Notes under the pieces: generated by a model
The model's database searches: none
What the model saw: only the letters and a program-made list of their open reading frames with translations
What the model was told of the DNA's origin: nothing
Source: Desulfobacterales bacterium
Lineage (GTDB): Bacteria > Desulfobacterota > Desulfobacteria > Desulfobacterales > Desulfobacteraceae
NCBI GenBank assembly: GCA_022361535.1
Contig: JAKSAU010000624.1
Span: 1-26,474 of the forward strand
Direction: 5' to 3'
Length of the DNA: 26,474 nucleotides
Shown: positions 20,985 through 26,474 of the stretch, piece after piece
Layout of the letters: the number at the start of each line of letters is the position of its first letter
Numbering within the stretch: the stretch's first letter is position 1
Made by a program: the position numbers and the translations under genes

Positions 20985-22151
20985 ATGAATATTGAAAAAT
21001 TTTTTGCACAGCGGAACGCCGGTGTTGAGTGGTCCGGTATACGCATCATGTTTGCCCTGGCAGATGAAATTGACGGGGTGGTTAATCTGGGTATCGGGCA
21101 GCCGGATTTTGACACCCCTGTTCATATCCGTGACGCTGCCAAATTGGGACTTGACCAGGGCTTCACCCGCTACCCCCCGGCGTCCGGGTTCCAGGATTTA
21201 AGAGAGGCTGTTGCGTGTAAAGTAGAAAAAGAAAACAGATTGTCGGCCGATCCGGATTCTGAGATTTTTATCAGTGTAGGTGCCATGCAGGGTATCTTTA
21301 ATGTCATGCTCCATCTGGTCAGTGACGGAGACGAAGTCATTGTCGTGGATCCGGGATATGACTATTACTCCCAGATCCGCCTGTTTGGGGGGGTTCCGGT
21401 TCGGGTTGCCGCAAAAGAAGAGAACGCATTTAAGATCGACCCTGAAGATGTTAGAAATGCTGTCACAGCAAAAACAAAGGCTATTATCCTTAATACCCCG
21501 TCCAATCCGACCGGTGCTGTGTTTGACCGGGACATCCTTGAAGAGGTGGCGGCCATATGCAAAGCGCATGACATTATGGTGATCTCAGACGAACCCTATG
21601 AACACATCATGTTTGATGGTAATGAACATCTGTCCATTGGTTCTTTTGAAGGGATGAAAGATCTGACCGTATCTATCTACACACTGTCCAAATCCTATGC
21701 CATGACCGGCTGGCGAGTGGGGTATGTCGTGGCAAATAAAGCCATTATTGATGAGATGGAAAAGTTGATGGAGCACATGGTGTCCGGTGTGACGGCTGTC
21801 GCCCAGAGAGCAGCCCTTGCCGCCATTGAAGGTTCGCAAGACTGTGTTGAACAGATGGTAGAACGGTACGCGGCGCGTCGTGAAATTGTGTATCAGGGGT
21901 TGAACAATATTGACGGTATAACATGCCTGAAACCTGAATCAACATTTTACGCATTCCCCAATATTTCATCCTTTGGGATGTCGTCCTGGGATTTTGCCAA
22001 ATATATGGTCAAAGAACACAAAGTGGCAGTGGTACCCGGAACCGTGTTTGGAGAGAACGGAGAAGGATTTGTCCGGATTTCATTTGCTACAAGTTCTGAA
22101 AACCTTGAAGAGGCCCTGAGAAGAATACAGAAAGGGGTCGCCCAATTGTGA
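20985..22151 (+). CDS. Class I/II PLP-dependent aminotransferase (second copy)
   Basis: 388 aa. Conserved features: NLGIGQPDFDTP, NTPSNPTGA (N174), SDEPYEH with D202 and Y205, Schiff-base lysine K236 in YTLSKSYAMTGWRVGY, and R364 in GFVRISFATS. It belongs to the aspartate-aminotransferase-like group. The ribosome site is weak (AAAGAAG), but the gene lies 23 bases after the TIM-barrel gene, inside the operon. In the proposed catabolic route it would remove the amino group from the deacylated product, giving a 2-oxo acid. Described ectoine degradation uses a class III aminotransferase (DoeD) at this point, so this would be a different solution or a different substrate. Confidence 0.92.
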   Translation: MNIEKFFAQRNAGVEWSGIRIMFALADEIDGVVNLGIGQPDFDTPVHIRDAAKLGLDQGFTRYPPASGFQDLREAVACKVEKENRLSADPDSEIFISVGAMQGIFNVMLHLVSDGDEVIVVDPGYDYYSQIRLFGGVPVRVAAKEENAFKIDPEDVRNAVTAKTKAIILNTPSNPTGAVFDRDILEEVAAICKAHDIMVISDEPYEHIMFDGNEHLSIGSFEGMKDLTVSIYTLSKSYAMTGWRVGYVVANKAIIDEMEKLMEHMVSGVTAVAQRAALAAIEGSQDCVEQMVERYAARREIVYQGLNNIDGITCLKPESTFYAFPNISSFGMSSWDFAKYMVKEHKVAVVPGTVFGENGEGFVRISFATSSENLEEALRRIQKGVAQL

Positions 22152-22215
22152 TTTAAAACTGCACGGCCGGTCTGTTTCATTAAGAAAGGGCCGGTCGGTA
22201 TCATCAGGAGGAACC

Positions 22216-23391
22216 ATGGCTCTGTTCAGCAGAAACGAATATCTTGACCGCATCAAAAAAGCCAAGACTGCCATGTCCCAGAAAGGCATTGAGATTCTGG
22301 TGGTTTGTGACCCTGCCAATATGAACTACCTTACAGGATATGACGGCTGGTCGTTCTATGTGCCCCAGGCGGTTCTGGTGGTTGACGATCAGAAAGAACC
22401 GGTCTGGATCGGAAGGGGTATGGATGCCAACGGTGCAAGACACACAGCGTTCATCCGTGAAGATAACATGATCGGCTATCCGGATGATTATGTCCAATCC
22501 AATGTCAAACATCCCATGAATTTCATCGGGGATTTCATCATTGAAAAGGGATGGGGCAAAAAGAAAGTGGGTGTGGAAACCGACGCATACTACTACACTG
22601 CCAGAAGCGATAAAGAACTGAAAAAAACATTGGGAACCGATGACCTGCTTGACGGTAATCTTTTGGTCAACTGGGTGCGCCTGGTTAAATCTGATGCTGA
22701 GATCGATCTAATGAAGCAGGCCGGTAAAATCGCCGGGAATGTCATGGCAACAGCCCTGTCAAAATTGGCGCCAGGTGTCCGGGAGTGTGATGCTGTGGCT
22801 GCTGTATACCAGGCTCAGATGGCCGGTATGCCGGAATTTGGCGGCGATTATCCTGCCATCGTTCCAATGATGCCTACAGGCGAAAAGACTTCTGCTCCCC
22901 ATTTGACCTGGACCGATGAGCCCTATAAAGCCGGTCAGGCTGTCAATCTGGAACTGGCTGCCTGTCGTCATCGGTACCATTGCCCCATTGCACGAACCGC
23001 TTTTATTGGTTCGAACCCACCGGAAAAATTAAAGAAACTGGCTGACATCACTGTTGAGGGGCTGAACCTGACCCTGTCAGCCATCAAACCGGGCATGGAA
23101 GCTCAGGGCGTGGAACAGGTCTGGCGGGAGCATATCGCAAAAAACGGTTTTGAAAAAGCATCAAGGATCGGCTACCCTACAGGATTAAATTACCCGCCGG
23201 ACTGGGGAGAACATACAGCCAGCCTTCGGCCCGGGGATACGACCATTTTAAAACCCAACATGACCTTTCATATGATTTTAGGGATGTGGATGGACAACTA
23301 CGGGTTTGAATGTTCCGAAACCTTCAGGGTGACGGACACAGGGGCTGAGACCTTTGCCGAATGCGAGCGCAAGCTTTTCATCATTGAATAG
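22216..23391 (+). CDS. M24-family hydrolase, DoeA (ectoine hydrolase)-like
   Basis: 391 aa, close to DoeA length (~400). An N-terminal creatinase-type domain (NYLTGYDGWSFYVPQ, near residues 37-51) is followed by the pita-bread fold from ~155. Segments GGDYPAIVPMMPTGEKTSAP and GYPTGLNYPPDWGEH agree closely with what I remember of Halomonas DoeA. DoeA opens ectoine to N-acetyl-diaminobutyrate. The canonical M24 metal ligands are missing: where metallopeptidases have two Asp, this protein has NLELAACRHRYHCPIART, as in creatinase-like, metal-free members including DoeA. AGGAGG precedes the ATG. A substrate related to ectoine is likely; exact specificity cannot be decided without alignment to characterised proteins. 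Alternatives are creatinase-like or Xaa-Pro-type hydrolases. Confidence 0.85.
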   Translation: MALFSRNEYLDRIKKAKTAMSQKGIEILVVCDPANMNYLTGYDGWSFYVPQAVLVVDDQKEPVWIGRGMDANGARHTAFIREDNMIGYPDDYVQSNVKHPMNFIGDFIIEKGWGKKKVGVETDAYYYTARSDKELKKTLGTDDLLDGNLLVNWVRLVKSDAEIDLMKQAGKIAGNVMATALSKLAPGVRECDAVAAVYQAQMAGMPEFGGDYPAIVPMMPTGEKTSAPHLTWTDEPYKAGQAVNLELAACRHRYHCPIARTAFIGSNPPEKLKKLADITVEGLNLTLSAIKPGMEAQGVEQVWREHIAKNGFEKASRIGYPTGLNYPPDWGEHTASLRPGDTTILKPNMTFHMILGMWMDNYGFECSETFRVTDTGAETFAECERKLFIIE

Positions 23392-23403
23392 GAACTTAAG
23401 TTT

Positions 23404-24585
23404 ATGGACGATATTCAACAACGTATCCATGAATTGAAACATGAGATTATTGATCTGCGCCGTGATTTTCACATGTATCCGGAACTTGGGTTTGCCGAAT
23501 TTGAAACTGCAATTAAAATAGAAAAATATCTTCAAAATCTTGGTTACACCACTACAAGGCTGGCCGAAACAGGTGTTGTGGCCATACTTGACAGCGGTCG
23601 TCCCGGCCCCTGCTTGATGCTGCGTGCAGATATGGATGCCCTTCCAGTCACCGAGGAAAATGATGTAGCTTACAAATCCAAAAACGATGGTGTGATGCAT
23701 GCCTGTGGCCATGACGCCCATATGGCCATGCTGCTGGCAGCTGCGAAAGTGCTTAAGGAAAACCAGGCGCAGTTAACCGGTATCGTCAAATTTGTTTTTC
23801 AGCCGGATGAGGAAATCGCCGGTGCCGTTAAAATGGTGGCGCAGGGTGTGCTTGGAAGTCCGAAAGTAGACGCAGTAATGGGACTTCATATCTGGAGCCT
23901 GATACCTTCGGGCCGGGTTTCCATATCATCCGGAGTGGTGATGGGCGGTATGGATGTGTTTAAGATGAAGGTCAAGGGCAAAGGCGGCCATACCGGCTAT
24001 CCCCATGAAGCGGTAGACCCGGTGATTGCGGCAGCCAATATCATTCAGTCGGTCCAGGCGGTTCAGACAAGAGAAATGGACGCCCAGAAACCAACCATAA
24101 TTATGTTTGGAAAATTGGCTGCGGGCAAAAAATCCAACATCATTCCTGAGGAAGTTTACCTGGAGGGAACAATCCGTTTTCTCGATGATACCGATCCGGA
24201 TGATCCGCAAAATCCAACCAACCGTTTTATCCGTATCTGTGAAGCCATCAGCCAGGCCCATCAGTGTTCCTGTGAAATAGGAATTGAGCATGAAAACATT
24301 CCGCTCGTCAACGATGAAGGTATGGCTGATTTTGCTAAAAAAGTGGCTGCAGATGTGTTTGGCAGCCCGGATTGTATTGATGACGGCCGGTATATCGCCA
24401 GTGAGGATTTTAGCGAGTACTCCTCCCGCATCCCCGGGGTGTTCACATTTTTAGGATGTGCAAATAAGGATAAGCAAACCGACATCCCATTACATAATCC
24501 CAAATTTAAAATTGATGAGGACGTTTTAACAAAAGGAGTTGAATTGCATGTAAAAGGCGCTTTGGAATTTTTAAAAGAGAAATGA
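23404..24585 (+). CDS. M20D-family amidohydrolase (DoeB2/IAA-amino acid hydrolase-like)
   Basis: 393 aa. Metal-site residues of the family are present: HACGHDAHMAM (C101, H103), QPDEE (E136/E137), GLHIW (H162) and a C-terminal PLHNPKF His. The LRADMDALPV motif (73-82) and a dimerisation lid domain (~180-290, KGKGGHTGYPHEAVDP) are also seen. M20D enzymes remove acyl groups from N-acyl amino acids; one branch (DoeB2) is used for N-acetyl-diaminobutyrate in some ectoine degraders. It starts 12 bases after the DoeA-like gene, with AGGA overlapping that stop codon, so the two are tightly coupled. No signal peptide. The pairing of ring opener and deacylase is the strongest clue to pathway type. Confidence 0.9.
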   Translation: MDDIQQRIHELKHEIIDLRRDFHMYPELGFAEFETAIKIEKYLQNLGYTTTRLAETGVVAILDSGRPGPCLMLRADMDALPVTEENDVAYKSKNDGVMHACGHDAHMAMLLAAAKVLKENQAQLTGIVKFVFQPDEEIAGAVKMVAQGVLGSPKVDAVMGLHIWSLIPSGRVSISSGVVMGGMDVFKMKVKGKGGHTGYPHEAVDPVIAAANIIQSVQAVQTREMDAQKPTIIMFGKLAAGKKSNIIPEEVYLEGTIRFLDDTDPDDPQNPTNRFIRICEAISQAHQCSCEIGIEHENIPLVNDEGMADFAKKVAADVFGSPDCIDDGRYIASEDFSEYSSRIPGVFTFLGCANKDKQTDIPLHNPKFKIDEDVLTKGVELHVKGALEFLKEK

Positions 24586-24644
24586 TTTCACGCGTTCTTC
24601 ACCTATAACCCCCAAATTTTAACCAAGGAAAAAGGAGTTGGACA

Positions 24645-25670
24645 ATGAAAAAAAGAATGAGTTTAACAGTATTATTCACAAGCCTTCTGCTGATAGCAGC
24701 AATGAGCATGAACTTGTATGCCGAGGAATGGAAATATGCGATGGGAGAGGGTGAAAGTGATCCCCAGGGCATCTATGCGGTGGCATTTAAGAATTTCATA
24801 GAAGAAAACTCCAGACATACCATTAAAATTTATCCGGTGGGCAGTCTTGGCGAAGAAACCGATCTGCTGGAACAGACCAAAGCGGGGATCCTGCAGTTCT
24901 TAGGCCAGTCAACCGGATATATGGGGGGAACGATCCCTGAGATGGATCTGTTTACCCTTCCGTATGTCATGCCGACAGACATAAAGCAGCTGGACTACTT
25001 CTTCAAAAACTCCAAAGTTATTAATGAGATGCTCCCCCCGATTTTCAACGAACACGGGCTTGAACTGCTTTCTATTTTTCCAGAAGGCGAGATGGCTGTG
25101 ACCACGTTTGAACCGTTCCGCTCACCAGCTGACCTAAAAGGAAAGAAGATGCGTGTCATGCCAGGATCTCCAATCCTGGTTGAAACCTACAAAGCGTTTG
25201 GTGCTTCACCGGTTCCCATGAGTTGGGGAGATTTGATTGGTGCACTTAAAACCAATATGGTCGACGGCCAGGAAAACCCCACCGTCTGGATTGAAGCCTA
25301 TGATCTGGATCATTTGACAAAAGTGCTGACCTATACTGGTCACGGACACTTCAATGCCTCTGCATCAGCCAATAAGAAGTTTTTTGATGCCCTGAGCGAC
25401 CGGGACAAAAAATTGATCCGCATGGCAGCAGACCATGCCCACAAGGTAATTCTCTCGGAAGCACAGAAACTGGATGCATACGGCATCGGTCGTATCGTCA
25501 GAACCAATCCGGAATACAAGATTGTAACCCTGACCGAAGCTGAGCGTGCACCGTTTAAAAAGGCTGCAGAATCTGTACAAGCGTCATTTGCATCAAAGAG
25601 CGCCTCAAATAAAAAAGTAATGGATCAAATGATGGCAGACTTGAAAGAAGCAGAATCAAAAACAAAATAA
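24645..25670 (+). CDS. TRAP transporter substrate-binding protein, DctP family, TeaA/UehA-like
   Basis: 341 aa with a signal peptide cleaved around residue 26 (NLYA|EE). DctP-family features are LGEETDLLEQTKAGILQF, PYVMPTD, the ligand-carboxylate Arg in KKMRVMPGSP (R170) and DGQENP (N211). The similarity to the ectoine-binding protein TeaA, as I recall that sequence, is marked: INEM, HGLELL, PEGEM, ETYKAFGA, DGQENP and WIE are shared. E35 lines up with TeaA Glu9, which contacts ectoine, and N211 with its Asn. An aromatic residue after DGQENP in TeaA appears replaced by Val here. AAGGAG precedes the ATG. It delivers substrate to the DctQ/DctM membrane subunits; a strong hairpin lies between it and dctQ. 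Confidence 0.93.
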   Translation: MKKRMSLTVLFTSLLLIAAMSMNLYAEEWKYAMGEGESDPQGIYAVAFKNFIEENSRHTIKIYPVGSLGEETDLLEQTKAGILQFLGQSTGYMGGTIPEMDLFTLPYVMPTDIKQLDYFFKNSKVINEMLPPIFNEHGLELLSIFPEGEMAVTTFEPFRSPADLKGKKMRVMPGSPILVETYKAFGASPVPMSWGDLIGALKTNMVDGQENPTVWIEAYDLDHLTKVLTYTGHGHFNASASANKKFFDALSDRDKKLIRMAADHAHKVILSEAQKLDAYGIGRIVRTNPEYKIVTLTEAERAPFKKAAESVQASFASKSASNKKVMDQMMADLKEAESKTK

Positions 25671-25688
25671 TCCTTTTATCAACTGAAC

Positions 25689-25738
25689 AACAGCAAAATA
25701 GATTGAGTCCAAGGTAGTGCGCAATCTATTTTGCTGTT
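25689..25738 (+). other. Perfect 17-bp intercistronic hairpin between dctP and dctQ
   Basis: 25689-25705 (AACAGCAAAATAGATTG) is exactly complementary to 25722-25738, with a 16-base loop. There is no T tract; instead the right arm ends directly against the CAGGAG ribosome site of dctQ. It could protect the upstream mRNA end and limit dctQ translation, giving more binding protein than permease. A leaky terminator is less likely. Confidence 0.85.
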
Positions 25739-25749
25739 CAGGAGAAACC

Positions 25750-26322
25750 ATGGATGACACAGTTCAAAAAAGTGACCCCCCCCTAATTAAAGCCGTAGAC
25801 TTCATAGACCGTCAGATCTCCAAACTTGAAGGCGTCATGCTGGCCGTCGGGGTGATCGCGATGGCGGTGAACACTATTGCGGCTGTGATCAGTCGTTTTG
25901 TCTTTAACAGTGCCATCACCTTCACTGATGAATTAAACGTGATTTTCATCGTTGTCGTTACCTATGCCGGTTTAAGTTACGCGGCTCGAAACGGCCGTCA
26001 TATAAGAATGTCAGCTATCTATGACGCCATGCCGGAAAAGATGCGCAAAGTGTTGATGATCCTGATGACATCGGTAACTTCCGTGTTTATGTTCTTTCTT
26101 TCCTATTACTCCTACTATTACATTGTCGAGGTCTATGAGAGCGGCCGGATTCTCCCGGCCCTTGGACTGCCGGTTTTCTATATATATCTATGGGTGCCGG
26201 TGGGATTTGTCATGACAGGGTTACAGTACGCATTTACAGCCGTGAAGAATATAACACACAGTGATGTCTATTTGTCCACCAATGTTAAAGATGGATACGC
26301 TGACACTGAAATAGAGATGTAA
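25750..26322 (+). CDS. TRAP transporter small permease, DctQ family
   Basis: 190 aa from ATG 25750, chosen because CAGGAGAAACC precedes it; a GTG at 25717 lies inside the hairpin and would add 11 residues without a ribosome site. Four membrane helices are visible: VMLAVGVIAMAVNTIAAVIS, LNVIFIVVVTYAGLSYAA, VLMILMTSVTSVFMFFLSYY and PVFYIYLWVPVGFVMTGLQY. The GRHIRMSAIYD segment after helix 2 is typical of DctQ. It forms the inner-membrane complex with the large permease DctM, which should follow but is not recognisable in the bases left. Part of the same operon as the binding protein. Confidence 0.92.
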   Translation: MDDTVQKSDPPLIKAVDFIDRQISKLEGVMLAVGVIAMAVNTIAAVISRFVFNSAITFTDELNVIFIVVVTYAGLSYAARNGRHIRMSAIYDAMPEKMRKVLMILMTSVTSVFMFFLSYYSYYYIVEVYESGRILPALGLPVFYIYLWVPVGFVMTGLQYAFTAVKNITHSDVYLSTNVKDGYADTEIEM

Positions 26323-26328
26323 GCAGAT

Positions 26329-26474
26329 ATGGAAAAATACCAGATAAAAAAAATATTATTGCTACTTATTATTATCAGTTGCTTGTGGGTTCCTTCCATT
26401 TTTGCTTCCGAGGCGTTTGTGGTGATTGAAGAAACCGTCATTAAGCAAAAAACCCTACTTTCTGTATATGGTTA
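26329..26474 (+). CDS. Start of a signal-peptide protein, cut by the right edge
   Basis: ATG 26329 opens a frame that stays open for 48 codons to the edge: a basic start (MEKYQIKK), a long hydrophobic core and a probable cleavage at IFA|SEA. It begins 6 bases after the dctQ stop with no good ribosome site, suggesting coupling. A dctM gene is expected here; the usual DctM start (a first membrane helix without cleavage site) is not obvious, so this is either a DctM with a leader extension or an additional periplasmic protein. Too short to decide. Confidence 0.6.
   Translation, partial: MEKYQIKKILLLLIIISCLWVPSIFASEAFVVIEETVIKQKTLLSVYG

Noticed and set aside
22160..22196. Repeated GGCCGGTC before the DoeA-like gene, considered as a hairpin
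   Set aside because: The copies are direct, not inverted; only a 4-bp GGCC stem could form.

Overview
The window looks like chromosome from an anaerobic, metabolically versatile Desulfobacterota bacterium, most like the Desulfobacter/Desulfobacula group. This is inferred from gene content: molybdenum/tungsten cofactor genes, an FmdE-type protein, multi-cluster iron-sulfur flavoproteins, a TauE/SafE exporter, an NtrC-type sigma-54 activator and a TRAP transporter. No rRNA, tRNA, CRISPR array or intact mobile element was seen.

Region 1 (1-5.2 kb) is molybdo/tungsto-enzyme biology. It starts with the 3' part of a PhsA/PsrA-type molybdopterin oxidoreductase, closed by a strong terminator. A leftward operon follows: FmdE-like protein, MoeA/MogA-like molybdopterin-binding protein with a Cys-rich tail, MobB and a small unknown protein. 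A short ModE-type DNA-binding protein is divergent from this operon. The intergenic space between them holds two operator-like palindromes and a perfect 20-bp long-arm inverted repeat.

Region 2 (5.2-9.4 kb) is a tight rightward operon for an electron-transfer assembly: four-cluster ferredoxin, GltD/NfnB-type flavoprotein with extra Fe-S clusters, 73-aa protein, CBS-pair protein, and a [2Fe-2S]+2[4Fe-4S] protein. There is no substrate-converting subunit inside it. A good match to a sigma-54 promoter precedes it.

Region 3 (9.4-15.8 kb) holds a small membrane protein and a TauE/SafE-family exporter with a large periplasmic domain, then a terminator and a second hairpin. After these come an EMC3/TMCO1 (Oxa1-superfamily) membrane protein, a His-rich membrane protein whose best start is ATT, a PAS histidine kinase and a sigma-54-dependent response regulator.

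Region 4 (15.8-16.8 kb) has no intact gene; it contains short open fragments and one terminator-like hairpin.

Region 5 (16.8 kb to the end) looks catabolic. It has a class I aminotransferase and an IclR regulator, then a rightward operon: PanB-like hydroxymethyltransferase, uncharacterised TIM-barrel protein, second aminotransferase, DoeA-like M24 hydrolase, M20D amidohydrolase, TeaA-like TRAP binding protein and TRAP small permease. The right edge cuts a gene encoding a signal-peptide protein. The uptake, ring-opening and deacylation genes resemble ectoine catabolism. The PanB/TIM-barrel pair and class I aminotransferases do not belong to the described ectoine route, so this is the best candidate in the window for an undescribed pathway for ectoine or a related N-acylated or cyclic amino acid.
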